The notes below the pieces were generated by a model. That model had not been told where the DNA came from, made no database searches, and worked only from the letters and a program-made list of their open reading frames with translations. Shown in pieces: positions 11,495 to 22,500 of a stretch of DNA of 64,000 nucleotides; positions within the stretch are counted from its first letter, which is position 1, and each line of letters begins with the position of its first letter. The position numbers and the translations under genes are program-made. Origin of the DNA: Brevundimonas sp. AJA228-03 (GTDB taxonomy: Bacteria; Pseudomonadota; Alphaproteobacteria; Caulobacterales; Caulobacteraceae); NCBI RefSeq assembly GCF_017795885.1, contig NZ_CP059297.1, positions 496,001 to 560,000 of the forward strand, given 5' to 3'.

Positions 11495-13311
11495 CAGACC
11501 GGATCGCCGGCGGCCCCGGCGGGGGAAAGCTTCCAGCGGATCCTGGTTTCCGCATCCGTCCGGGCCGATCCGCGCACCACGATCTGCAGGGACCGCCGCG
11601 TCAGCCCGTCCTCGACATGGACCGAAGGCTCGATGGCCACGTCCGGTCCGTCGGTCCGGAACCACCAGCCCCGCCCCGAATGGCCGCGCAGCAGGATGGA
11701 GCGCCGGTCGCGCGCCAGCGACGCCTGCGCCCCCGGCTCCAGATGGAAGCGGACCGCATAGGGGGCGGCGATGGCCCGGACGGTGTCGCGGTGATCGGGC
11801 GACGGATGCAGCCGCTCCTCGGCCCGCAGCTCGTCCAGCCTCTGGTCCAGATACAGGCGGCGCTGGTGCAGCAGCCCGTACTGGACGGCCCAGGCGTCGT
11901 GCTCGATCTCCAGCCAGACGGCCCCGTCGCCATCGCGTTGTTCGGCGCTGCAGTTGTAGGGGCGTCCGTACAGACGGGGCCCCAGAAGCTCGCCCTTCCA
12001 GCCGCCCAGTGGTTCGGCGAACGACTGCTCGCCCAGGGTCAGGGTCGAGTGGCCGGGGGCCAGCCGCAGGCCCTGCCGGTCGGCCGCGCGGGGTGTCCAG
12101 CCGCAGCCGGTGATCAGCCGGTCGCGCCCGCAGACGATCTCCAGCGCCAGGGGCTGGGCGCAGGCGGTCTCGGACCAGGCTCCCTTTCCGGGAGACCCCG
12201 CGTCGGCGACGATGGTCAGCAGCGGCGAGCGGATGCGCGTCAGGCCGCCGACGGTTCCGGCCACGCCTCCGGGTGGCTCGACATGGTCGTCGTGGGCGCG
12301 CGCCGCCGCGACGCGTGCCGGCGTGGAGGGCCCACCGCCCTGGAAGGCGGTCAGCCGCCCATCCGGCAGGGTCTGCAGCCGCAGCGCCGTGGTCAGACGC
12401 ACGATCGCCCCGGCCATGGCCTCGGGCGCCGGCTCCGACAGCTGCGACAGGGCATCGTTCAGGCTCAGGAGGTCCAGCAGTAGCTCCAGTCCGGCCTCGG
12501 GACTGCGCGAGGTATGGCTGCCATCCCCGAACACGGTGACGCGCAGGGCACCGGTCAGACGTGCCAGGGCCGTGCGTCGGATTCGGCCCCCCGACCGCCC
12601 CGCCAGAACGCAGCCCGCCAGGGCGGCCGCGACCAGGCGTTCAGCCTTGCCCGCCAGTCCGCCGGGCGGTCGCAGCAACTGACGCGCCTGACGGCCGAGG
12701 ATGTCGGCCAGCCTCAGCCGGTCGGCCTCGGACGCCACCGCCCCCATCCGCCGGGCCGCGCAGGCCAGGTTGAAAGTCCGCCGCGCGAGGATCTGCGGGT
12801 CCCAGGCGAAGGGCGACCAGCGCGCGAAGGCCTCGGACCAGATCAGGGTCAGGCGCACGGCCTCTCGCGCCCCGCGATCCTCCTGCAGCATCAGCGACGG
12901 CAGCCAGACGAAGGCGTGCAGGTCGGTGGCGAAGGCCCTGGACGGACTGGGCCGGTTGAACGGATCGGCCGGGGCCTCCGCGTCCAGATTGGATCCGGCC
13001 AGATGGAACCGTCCCCCCAGGATCGCCTTGCCCAGGGCTGGCTCGGTCGGGCGAAAATCGCGCGGCGTGGCGGCGAAGGCGACCGCCCTTCCGGCCGCCA
13101 GCGTCATGGCATAGCCGGGCAGGCCATACAGTTCGATCCACATCTGGCGCGTCAGCATGCGTCCGGTGATCGCGGGCCAGAGCGTCGGGCCGGTCTGGAC
13201 CCCCGAAGCCCGTACCGGCGTGCGCACCGGTGCGCCCCTGAGGCCGGGGATGGCGCCTTCGCCGACGCCCGGCGACGCGGCCCGCTCGGACGGGGGCCTG
13301 ACCGGGTTCAT
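11494..13311 (-). CDS. Heparinase II/III family protein
   Basis: This 605-aa protein has an N-terminal all-alpha toroid with 'FNRPSPSRAFATDLHAFVWLPSLM' and 'RRTFNLACAARRM'. The C-terminal beta-sandwich (heparinase II/III-like domain, from about residue 340) contains 'DDHVEPPGG', 'SHTSRSPEAGLELL' and the 'HLEPGAQASLARDRRSILLRG' tail. Related proteins in Caulobacterales sit beside rpe and purH, and the true substrate has not been established. No clear export signal is seen. The ATG at 13311 overlaps the rpe stop by 4 nt (ATGA); the longer frame to 13743 is antisense-style noise inside rpe. Confidence 0.82.
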   Translation of the reverse strand: MNPVRPPSERAASPGVGEGAIPGLRGAPVRTPVRASGVQTGPTLWPAITGRMLTRQMWIELYGLPGYAMTLAAGRAVAFAATPRDFRPTEPALGKAILGGRFHLAGSNLDAEAPADPFNRPSPSRAFATDLHAFVWLPSLMLQEDRGAREAVRLTLIWSEAFARWSPFAWDPQILARRTFNLACAARRMGAVASEADRLRLADILGRQARQLLRPPGGLAGKAERLVAAALAGCVLAGRSGGRIRRTALARLTGALRVTVFGDGSHTSRSPEAGLELLLDLLSLNDALSQLSEPAPEAMAGAIVRLTTALRLQTLPDGRLTAFQGGGPSTPARVAAARAHDDHVEPPGGVAGTVGGLTRIRSPLLTIVADAGSPGKGAWSETACAQPLALEIVCGRDRLITGCGWTPRAADRQGLRLAPGHSTLTLGEQSFAEPLGGWKGELLGPRLYGRPYNCSAEQRDGDGAVWLEIEHDAWAVQYGLLHQRRLYLDQRLDELRAEERLHPSPDHRDTVRAIAAPYAVRFHLEPGAQASLARDRRSILLRGHSGRGWWFRTDGPDVAIEPSVHVEDGLTRRSLQIVVRGSARTDAETRIRWKLSPAGAAGDPV

Positions 13312-13970
13312 GCGGCCTTCAGCGCGGCGATGTTGGCGGCATAGGCGTCCGGCCCGCCCTTGAACACGGCGGTCCCGGCGACCAGGGCGTCGGCTCCGGC
13401 GGCGACACAGGCTCCGGCATTGGCCGCCGTCACGCCGCCGTCGACCTGCAGGTGCGCTTTCGACCCGGCGGCATCGAGCATCGTCCGGGTCCGTTCGATC
13501 TTCTTCAGGGTCGAGCCGATGAAGGACTGACCGCCGAACCCCGGATTGACCGACATCAACAGCACCAGATCGACCAGATCGATCACCTCCTCCAGCACGC
13601 CCGGAGGCGTCCCGGGATTCAGCACCACCCCGGCCCTCGCCCCCAGCTGGCGGATGCGACCCAATGTTCGGTGCAGGTGCGGCCCGCTTTCCGGATGGAC
13701 GGTCAGAATGTCGGCCCCGGCCTCGCGATAGGCCTCCAGCCATGGATCCACGGGCGCGACCATCAGGTGGACGTCGAACGGCAGGGTGGTGTGGGGGCGC
13801 AGCGCCTTCACCACGTCCGGGCCGAGGGTGATGTTGGGCACAAAATGGCCGTCCATGACGTCGACGTGGACCCAGTCGGCCCCCGCCGCCTCGATCGCGG
13901 CGACCTCCGCGCCCAGTTTGGCGAAGTCCGAGGCCAGGATGGACGGGCAGATCAGGGGCGTTGTCGGCAT
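13308..13970 (-). CDS. rpe: Ribulose-phosphate 3-epimerase
   Basis: This 220-aa TIM-barrel enzyme interconverts ribulose 5-phosphate and xylulose 5-phosphate in the pentose phosphate pathway. Signature motifs are intact: 'PSILASDFAKLG' at the N-terminus, 'WVHVDVMDGHFVPNITLGP' (metal and catalytic residues) and 'LLMSVNPGFGGQSF'. The start is the ATG at 13970 (MPTTPLICPS). A frame running 91 codons further upstream has low-complexity Gly/Pro sequence and is not part of Rpe. It is the first gene of the minus-strand unit leading to purH. Confidence 0.96.
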   Translation of the reverse strand: MPTTPLICPSILASDFAKLGAEVAAIEAAGADWVHVDVMDGHFVPNITLGPDVVKALRPHTTLPFDVHLMVAPVDPWLEAYREAGADILTVHPESGPHLHRTLGRIRQLGARAGVVLNPGTPPGVLEEVIDLVDLVLLMSVNPGFGGQSFIGSTLKKIERTRTMLDAAGSKAHLQVDGGVTAANAGACVAAGADALVAGTAVFKGGPDAYAANIAALKAA

Positions 13971-14094
13971 GGTCAGGGGATAGGCCCGGAGCGCGACAGG
14001 GGCAAGCGCGGAGGATCGCTTCGCGGGATCGGCTTGACGTGGCGGCCCGGCTGGGGCTCCGTCCGCGACATTGGTGCCGCCCCCCGGAGTGTCC

Positions 14095-14760
14095 ATGCGT
14101 CCTTCCCGCCTCTGCAGCCTGATCGTGCCGCTGATCCTCGCCGCCTGCGCGGCCACGCCACCGCCTCCCCCGCCGCCCCCGCTGTCGGCCACGACGGCTA
14201 CCGGCAGCATCAACACCCGGGCGCTGCGCGACTGGCGCGGCATCGTCCGGTCGGTCGATCGCGACCGCTACGCACGCCGTGACGCGGCGTGGCAGCTGGC
14301 TCTGGAACAGGCGCGCCGCCAGACCGGCTCGGGCGACCTGAGGTCGCTGGGCGACCTGATCGATCCGGACGCGGCCCGCCGTGACGTCACCCCGCCCGTG
14401 GGCGCATATCGCTGCCGGACGGTCAAACTGGGGTCCCAGGGCGGGGAGCAGGGTCTGGGCTATGTCGTCTACGACTGGTTCGCCTGCCGCATCGAGGCCA
14501 CGCCGCGGGGCCTGAAATTCTCCAAGACCACGGGATCGCAGCGTCCGTCCGGCCTGCTGTTCCCCGAAGACGACCGGAAGATGGTCATGCTGGGGTCCCT
14601 GGCCCTGGCCGCCGAACCGCCCGCCAACTCCTACGGCCAGCGGCCGGAACGCGATCTGGTCGCGGTGCTGGAACGCATCGGCGAGGCGCGCTGGCGGCTG
14701 GTCATCCCCTGGCCCCAGAGCGAATCCAATCTCGACCTGATCGAACTGGTCCCGGCCTGA
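14095..14760 (+). CDS. DUF4893-type lipoprotein
   Basis: This 222-aa protein is predicted to be a lipoprotein: MRPSRLCSLIVPLILAAC places the lipobox LAAC at residues 15-18. A proline run follows, then the DUF4893 body ('WRGIVRSVDRDRY', 'VGAYRCRTVKLGSQG', 'FSKTTGSQRPSGLLFPEDDRKMVMLGSLAL'). The function of the family is unknown. The ATG at 14095 is preferred over the TTG at 14071 because it puts the hydrophobic signal at the very N-terminus. The flavin monooxygenase gene follows after 17 nt. Confidence 0.82.
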   Translation: MRPSRLCSLIVPLILAACAATPPPPPPPPLSATTATGSINTRALRDWRGIVRSVDRDRYARRDAAWQLALEQARRQTGSGDLRSLGDLIDPDAARRDVTPPVGAYRCRTVKLGSQGGEQGLGYVVYDWFACRIEATPRGLKFSKTTGSQRPSGLLFPEDDRKMVMLGSLALAAEPPANSYGQRPERDLVAVLERIGEARWRLVIPWPQSESNLDLIELVPA

Positions 14761-14777
14761 GCGGGCCCCGGGCGAGC

Positions 14778-15983
14778 GTGAAAGGTCCTGCGGACGTCGC
14801 CATCGCCGGTGCCGGTCCGACCGGTCTGGCGCTCGCCCTGATGCTGAGGCGTCAGGGCCGGCGCGTCGTCGTCCACGAACGGTTCGATGCCCCGCGCCCC
14901 GTCGGCGCGGGCTTCATGCTGCAGCCGACCGGGCTTCATGTGCTGGACCGGCTGGGTCTGACGCCCCGGATCACCGCCCTGGGCCAGCCGCTGAACCATG
15001 TGTTCGGGCGGGAGGCGCGCCGTCGCCGGATCGTGCTGGACGTCAGATATTCGGACCTGAAGACGCCCCGCCCCGACGGAATCAACGCCCTGGGCGTCCA
15101 CCGCGCGAGCATCTTTCACGTCCTGCACGACGCCTGCCTGGCCGAGGGCGTGGCGTTCCAGACCGACACCGAGGTCGTCGCCGCATCCGGCGGGCGACTG
15201 ACCACGGCCCGGGGCGGGGTCGGTCCGGCCTTCGACCTGGTCGTCGACGCCTCGGGCGCGCGCTCGCCGATCGCCCACGCCCTGCTCGTCGCCCAAGGCT
15301 CACGCCGCGCCGAACTGCCCTGGGGCGCGCTGTGGGCCACCGTGCCCTGGCCGGGGGCGCCGTTCGACGAGGGCGCGCTGGAACAGGTCTATCGCGGGGC
15401 CTCGCGCATGATCGGCGTCCTGCCCTGCGGCACCCGGCCGGACGGCCCCGACCGGCTGGCGACCTTCTTCTGGAGCCTGAAACACGCCGATCACCCCGAA
15501 TGGCGGGCGACCGGACTGGAGCCTTGGAAGGCCGAGGTCCGCGCCCTGTGGCCCGAGGTGTCTCCGGTCCTCGACACGATCACCGACCCGGATCAGCTGA
15601 CGCTGGCCCGCTATGGCCACCACACCCTGCCGCTGCCGGTGGCCGACCGTCTGGCCGTCGTCGGCGACGCGGCCCACTCCACCAGCCCCCAGCTGGGTCA
15701 GGGCGTGAACATGGGACTGCTGGACGCCCAGGCTTTGGCCGATGCGCTGGACACCCACGCCGACCTGACGGAGGCGCTTTCGGCCTATGCCGCCGCGCGG
15801 CGCTGGCACGTGCGGCTTTATCAGGCCCTGTCGATGGGCTTCACCCCCTTCTACCAGGCCGATGGCCACACCCTGCCCTGGGTCCGCGACCATGTGCTGG
15901 GCAAGCTGGCCCGCCTGCCCTTCGCGGCCCGGATGCTGGCGGCGACCGTCTCGGGCGTGCTGCTGGATCCGAGGACGCGATGA
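14778..15983 (+). CDS. FAD-dependent monooxygenase (UbiH/PHBH-like)
   Basis: This 401-aa flavoprotein has an N-terminal Rossmann motif GAGPTGLALALML (residues 11-23), the ribose-binding 'VVVHERF' end of beta-2, and the second FAD motif 'VVGDAAHSTSPQLGQGVNMGLLDAQALADAL' near residue 295. That arrangement is the class A aromatic hydroxylase/monooxygenase fold. The substrate is not predictable. The start is GTG at 14778. It is probably co-transcribed with the DUF4893 lipoprotein. The stop coincides with the left end of repeat R2. Confidence 0.86.
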   Translation: MKGPADVAIAGAGPTGLALALMLRRQGRRVVVHERFDAPRPVGAGFMLQPTGLHVLDRLGLTPRITALGQPLNHVFGREARRRRIVLDVRYSDLKTPRPDGINALGVHRASIFHVLHDACLAEGVAFQTDTEVVAASGGRLTTARGGVGPAFDLVVDASGARSPIAHALLVAQGSRRAELPWGALWATVPWPGAPFDEGALEQVYRGASRMIGVLPCGTRPDGPDRLATFFWSLKHADHPEWRATGLEPWKAEVRALWPEVSPVLDTITDPDQLTLARYGHHTLPLPVADRLAVVGDAAHSTSPQLGQGVNMGLLDAQALADALDTHADLTEALSAYAAARRWHVRLYQALSMGFTPFYQADGHTLPWVRDHVLGKLARLPFAARMLAATVSGVLLDPRTR

Positions 15984-16140
15984 TCCTTCTCCCTCCCCCC
16001 GCAGGGGGAGGGCAGGCGCGCAGCGCCGGGTGGGGACGGCAAGGCACAGCACAGGGGACCTGCGTCCGTATCGCCTTGCCCGCCCCACCCGGTCTACGCT
16101 TCGCTCCGACCACCCTCCCCCGCAGGGGGAGGGAGAAGGA
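15984..16140. repeat. Composite inverted repeat, copy R2
   Basis: The left end 'tccttctccctcccccc' and right end 'gggggagggagaagga' are inverted copies. Between them are 'cgcagggggaggg' arms and a 'ccccacccggtctacgcttcgctccgac' type centre. It separates two convergent genes and lies within a few bases of both stops, so it may also serve as a termination structure. A shorter member of the same theme as R1 and R3. Confidence 0.8.
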
Positions 16141-16143
16141 TCG

Positions 16144-17760
16144 TCATACCCGCGTCAGCCTCAGGTCCTGGTAGTCGTAGCTGAAGTCGATGTCCGGGCT
16201 GACGCCCTTGACGGTCGCCCGGACCGGCCGCCCGTCCTCGATCTCGAAGGTGATGAAGGCGTCTTCCTCGCGCCGGTCGGGGAAGCGCGTCCGCATCGTC
16301 TCGCCGTCATAGGGCTCCAGCGGCCCCTGCAGCGACGGCGTGTGGGTGAAGCTCAGCCACAGGGTCACATCGCGCGCCTCGATCGTGATGTCGCCGTACC
16401 AGGGATCGCGCCAGGTGCCGACATAGGCCGACAGGGGCAGGGACGGCCTGGCCCCCGCCGCCTGTTTCGCATCGATCTCGACTGCCGCCGCCAGCGACTT
16501 CGCCGTGCCGTCGGCCTCCAGCTTCTTCGAATCGGCGATCCAGTCGAAGCCCGTCTTGCCCATGACGATGTCGGCGAGGCCGCTGCGCAGGGTCCGCAGC
16601 AGGAAGCTCTCCTCCGCGTTCGAGAAGACGCAGAAGCCTGCGTTGCGACCCGGAATCAGCACTGTCGCCGAGATCCCGCCGGGCGAACCGCCGCCGTGGC
16701 TGATCAGCCGCTCGCCACGATAGTCCTGGACCTGGAAGCCCATCGCATAGGTCGAGGCGATGGCCCGGCCGGGCAGGGCGGCCGTCGGCCCCTCGCTGCC
16801 CGAGATGATGATGTTGGGCCGCCACATCTCGCGCGCCGTGTCTTCCGAGAACAGCCGTGTGCCGTCCGGCAGGAGGCCGAGGTTCAGCCGCACCGCGATC
16901 CATTTCGCCCAGTCGGTCGAGGTGGTGCAGATGCCGCCCGCCGCCGCCGCATTGTCCCAGTTCCAGACCTCGGCGATGCTGTCGGCGATCTGCGTCATCG
17001 CGCCCTGGTAGCGCAGAGGCGGGCCGACGCGGGCGTGGGGCAGGGCCGATTTCGCCGGATCGGCCAGCCGCGCCAGGGGCACGGTGTCGGCCATGCCGAC
17101 CCGGTCCAGCACCCGGGTCTGGACGAAGTCCTCCCACGTCAGGCCCGAGACCGCCTCCAGCACCGCGCCCGCGATCACGAACATCAGGTTGCAATAGTGG
17201 TAGCGCGCCCGGAAGCCGTCCTCGATCGGCACGAAGGCGGCCTGGGCCACGACCTCGGCCCGCGTCCTGTCCGTATTGGGCCAGAACAGCAGGTCCCCGG
17301 CCCCCAGACCGAACCCCGCCCGGTGGCTGATCGTGTCGCGCACCGTGATGTGCTCGCCGATATAGGGGTCCGACAGGGTGAAGCCGGGCAGATAGGTCCG
17401 CACCGGTTCGTCCCACTTCACCCTGCCCTCGTCGACCAGCATGGCCAGGCAGGCGGCCGTGACGTTCTTGGTGTTCGACGCAATGGCGAACAGGGTGTGT
17501 TCGTCGGCCCTGGCCGCCTGCCCCTGCACCTTGACGCCATAGCCTTTGGCCAGCACGGCCTGGCCGTCCCTGACCACTGCGATACCGAGCGCGGGCTGGT
17601 CCGGCCAGGCGGCCAGGCAGGCGGTCACGAAGGCCTCGACCTGATCCGCCAGCGCGCCTGCGTCGTTCGCGGCCTCCCGCGTCCAGCCCGTGGCGGGCAT
17701 GGCCATGGCCCCGAGGCCTGCGGACATCAGGGCCGAACGGCGGGTCAGCGAAAGCGACAT
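16144..17760 (-). CDS. Exported serine hydrolase (beta-lactamase/PBP-like) with C-terminal DUF3471-like domain
   Basis: This 538-aa protein starts with a twin-arginine type leader ('LTRRSALMSAGLGAMAMPATG'), so it is probably exported. The class C beta-lactamase-like catalytic residues are present: S95-N-T-K98 (SxxK), Y189-C-N191 (YxN) and an 'SHGGGSPGG' beta-strand motif. The last ~110 residues look like the DUF3471 domain seen in many CubicO-type hydrolases. The role could be peptidase, esterase or D-aminopeptidase. The ATG at 17760 gives a proper signal; the start at 17817 adds 19 residues of spacer sequence. Confidence 0.85.
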   Translation of the reverse strand: MSLSLTRRSALMSAGLGAMAMPATGWTREAANDAGALADQVEAFVTACLAAWPDQPALGIAVVRDGQAVLAKGYGVKVQGQAARADEHTLFAIASNTKNVTAACLAMLVDEGRVKWDEPVRTYLPGFTLSDPYIGEHITVRDTISHRAGFGLGAGDLLFWPNTDRTRAEVVAQAAFVPIEDGFRARYHYCNLMFVIAGAVLEAVSGLTWEDFVQTRVLDRVGMADTVPLARLADPAKSALPHARVGPPLRYQGAMTQIADSIAEVWNWDNAAAAGGICTTSTDWAKWIAVRLNLGLLPDGTRLFSEDTAREMWRPNIIISGSEGPTAALPGRAIASTYAMGFQVQDYRGERLISHGGGSPGGISATVLIPGRNAGFCVFSNAEESFLLRTLRSGLADIVMGKTGFDWIADSKKLEADGTAKSLAAAVEIDAKQAAGARPSLPLSAYVGTWRDPWYGDITIEARDVTLWLSFTHTPSLQGPLEPYDGETMRTRFPDRREEDAFITFEIEDGRPVRATVKGVSPDIDFSYDYQDLRLTRV

Positions 17761-17827
17761 GGGCGGTCTCCGGGGGTCAGGCGGCGACGCTATCGCGTGC
17801 GGGCCTGCGCTGTCCATGCGATCGCCC

Positions 17828-18469
17828 TCAGCCCCGGGTCTCCCACGCCATCCAGACCGCCACGACCGCGATCCCCAGCGCCATTGCGCCTCGTGTCCAG
17901 CCCCCGCCGACCCGCCCGGCCACCATCCCCGCGACCCGCGATGCCCCCATCACGATGGAGCCGTGCACGACCACGCTGACGACCAGATGCAGCGACCCCA
18001 GCGTCAGGGCCTGCGACAGGGTCGATCCATGATCGGGCCGCAGAAAGGTCGGCAGCAGCGCCACATAGAAGACCGCTGCCTTGGGGTTCAGCAGATTGCC
18101 GGTCAGGCCGCGCAGGAACAGCCCCTGCCGTGTGCCGCCGTCCGCCACAGGATCCCGACCGGGCTCGCCCCCGCGCCAGGCCTCCCATGCCAGCCAGAAC
18201 AGGAAGGCCACCCCGGCCCAGCGCACGATCTGGAACGCCAGCGGCCAGATCAGCAGCACCCGCGTCAGGCCGAAGGCCGAGGCCACCATCCACACCCCGA
18301 GCCCCAGGGTGATGCCCGCCACCGCCGCCAGACCGGCCGTCCGCCCCCGCCCCGCGGCCACCAGCGCCAGCCACCCCATGTTCGGCCCCGGCGTCAGCTC
18401 GATCAGCGACACCGCGACCAGAAACGGCAGGATCACGGACGGATCGACGGGCCAGAGGGCGTGGGGCAT
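17828..18469 (-). CDS. LysE/RhtB family amino-acid exporter
   Basis: This 213-aa membrane protein has about six hydrophobic segments. The LysE family signature 'LIELTPGPNMGWLALVAAGRGRTAGLAAVAGITLGLG' lies at residues 22-60 and the conserved 'GLTGNLLNPKAAVFYVALLPTFL' block in the middle. Members export amino acids or related metabolites across the inner membrane. The substrate is unknown. The gene is divergent from clpB, with 160 bp between the two starts. Confidence 0.88.
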   Translation of the reverse strand: MPHALWPVDPSVILPFLVAVSLIELTPGPNMGWLALVAAGRGRTAGLAAVAGITLGLGVWMVASAFGLTRVLLIWPLAFQIVRWAGVAFLFWLAWEAWRGGEPGRDPVADGGTRQGLFLRGLTGNLLNPKAAVFYVALLPTFLRPDHGSTLSQALTLGSLHLVVSVVVHGSIVMGASRVAGMVAGRVGGGWTRGAMALGIAVVAVWMAWETRG

Positions 18470-18629
18470 GGGCCGATCCTAGTCCCTTATGCCCCCTTGT
18501 GTGACCCTTTGCCCGCGACCACCTTTGCCCCAGATCAAGGCGTCGCTTCATGGAAGGGCGTCTTGTTCGGCCTCAAGTCGCGCGAAGCGCGGTAGGCCAG
18601 ACATCAGCTCCGCCTTTCAGGGGAACCGC

Positions 18630-21205
<2,576 letters not shown>

Positions 21206-21218
<13 letters not shown>

Positions 21219-21264
21219 GACCTGGCCCGATTGTCATCCCGGGCCGCCCTTGCGGACCCGGGAT
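21206..21264. other. Two hairpins at the clpB 3' end
   Basis: The first stem, CCAGGTCC/GGACCTGG, spans 21206-21225 with the TAG stop in its ACTA loop. The second, ATCCCGGGCCG/CGG-A-CCCGGGAT, spans 21236-21264. Neither is followed by a clear T-run, so they may slow RNA decay or mark the edge of the inserted TIR segment rather than act as standard terminators. Confidence 0.5.
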
Positions 21265-21282
21265 CGGGAAGGCGCGGGTGGA

Positions 21283-22146
21283 TTAGGGCACTGGCTGGTC
21301 CGGCTCGAAGTTCACTTGTTTAATGTGCTCTCGCGCTTGTCTAATGTTGTTGTCCAAATGGACGAAGGTGTCGAAGCCCGTGTCCTTCCCCATACGGCGG
21401 TAAGTGAACACGACACCGAAAGATTCCGGCTCGGAAGCCACATTCCATGCCACAAATTTTTCGAACTGATCAGAAATTACTGGTGCTGGAACGAGTGGAC
21501 TGTTTTCGATATCGTTATCGAGAACTTCCAACACGTGAGAAATGTAATCGCTTGTTTTTCCCAATCTGCGCTGTTCTCTGAAATTTCTGGCTGCCGCAGG
21601 ATTGCAGATTATTGTGCAGCGGCTGACTATTACGTAGCTAGGGCCATGGTCGACGAAATGGAGACGGATGATCTCGTTTCCATCATGGTCTGTCATCCAA
21701 TCGACCGCCCAATCAGTGATAAATTCGGGCTCTTCGAATCTAGCTTGAAATGGGTTGGATATGCCGGCTAGCGCCGCATCGATATCTGCCAAAGCTTTGT
21801 CAGGGTCTGCGCGAAAATCTGCGTAAAGCTTGTCACGAAGAAACAGCGGCATCTCACAGTCATCGATTCTGCACGGCAGAATGATCGACCGCTTCTCTTC
21901 GATTTCCCGAACCAATGCTGCGTTCAACTCGCGGCGGCACCAAAGGGAATCAACGGAGTTTTTCGAGATTACGAGAATGACCGCGCTTGACTGCGTGAGT
22001 GCGGCCTCGATTTTCTCCGTCAGAGAATCGCCGACTTTAAGCTCCCAACGATCAACCCAAACGTTGTGCTTCAGCGCCACAAGCTGTCGCGCGAGACCGT
22101 CCACAAAAGGACTGTCGGCCTGCGAATAGCTTATAAAAATCGGCAT
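21283..22146 (-). CDS. TIR-domain protein with uncharacterised C-terminal domain
   Basis: This is a 287-aa protein. Residues 1-135 form a bacterial TIR domain: 'IFISYSQADSPFVDGLARQL' (box 1), BB-loop 'VWVDRWELKVGDSL' and 'SKNSVDSLWCRREL', where E73 sits at the NADase catalytic glutamate position. Known bacterial TIR proteins cleave NAD+ in phage defence or as toxins; that role here is inference. Residues ~140-287 form a beta-rich domain I do not recognise and may be the sensor. The gene is clearly more AT-rich than clpB upstream, consistent with transfer. No partner gene is adjacent. A hairpin-rich segment lies upstream. Confidence 0.85.
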   Translation of the reverse strand: MPIFISYSQADSPFVDGLARQLVALKHNVWVDRWELKVGDSLTEKIEAALTQSSAVILVISKNSVDSLWCRRELNAALVREIEEKRSIILPCRIDDCEMPLFLRDKLYADFRADPDKALADIDAALAGISNPFQARFEEPEFITDWAVDWMTDHDGNEIIRLHFVDHGPSYVIVSRCTIICNPAAARNFREQRRLGKTSDYISHVLEVLDNDIENSPLVPAPVISDQFEKFVAWNVASEPESFGVVFTYRRMGKDTGFDTFVHLDNNIRQAREHIKQVNFEPDQPVP

Positions 22147-22293
22147 CGGTTGTTGGCTTTCGAACTTGGTTCAATTTTTCGCCGGCGTCACCGTTGGAAT
22201 TTAAGCATCAATTTGAGGCTCAAAAAACAACTACGGTGAGACCGTTGACGGAAGCCACTAGCGGGGCCAGTGTCGCGAAGTTCGGATATACCG

Positions 22294-22332
22294 AACAAAA
22301 GACGCCCTCCCGACGGCAATCGGAAGGGCGTC
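22294..22332 (-). terminator. Rho-independent terminator on the minus strand
   Basis: Read on the minus strand: stem GACGCCCTTCCGA / TCGGGAGGGCGTC (13 pairs including one U-G) with a TTGCCG loop, then TTTTGTT. It lies 148 nt upstream of the TIR start codon and points toward it, so it would end a short upstream transcript or attenuate expression of the TIR gene. On the plus strand the same stem has a C-A mismatch and no T-run. Confidence 0.6.
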
Positions 22333-22500
22333 CAGTAGATGGCCCCTTTTGGAAGGGGGCCGGTCTTTGCACTTGAACGGCCTTGGACTGGACGCTCAGG
22401 ATCGGGACGCTGCCTGTTTGAAAGAGCGGTGGCGTCCCAACCCCTTCAACTAACTCCTGATGCGGTGTTTCGGTCAACCGGCAAGAAACGGCTTGCCGCG
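22294..22500. ncRNA. Candidate structured RNA or leader upstream of the TIR gene
   Basis: About 200 bp with four consecutive stem-loops: 22301-22332, 22341-22361 (GGCCCCTTT/AAGGGGGCC), 22404-22438 (GGGACGCTGCC/GGTGGCGTCCC) and 22480-22499 (CGGCAAG/CTTGCCG). A long-range pair, 22328-22336 with 22387-22395 (9 perfect bases), overlaps the terminator stem and would compete with it. The strand is not settled: the terminator favours minus, while the second and third stems pair better as plus-strand RNA. It matches no tmRNA, RNase P, SRP or 6S RNA that I recognise. The stretch 22501-22819 next to it holds no credible gene and is relatively AT-rich. Confidence 0.35.

Noticed and set aside
18494..18535. 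Possible heat-shock (sigma-32) promoter of clpB: CCCTTG with CCACCTTTG or CCCCAGAT downstream
   Set aside because: The -35-like part fits, but neither downstream element combines a good match with correct spacing, so it was not listed as a promoter.
22220..22477. 85-codon minus-strand frame in the hairpin-rich segment before the TIR gene
   Set aside because: It runs through the terminator stem and four hairpins, starts at a poor codon, and shows no family resemblance. A structured RNA explains the segment better.
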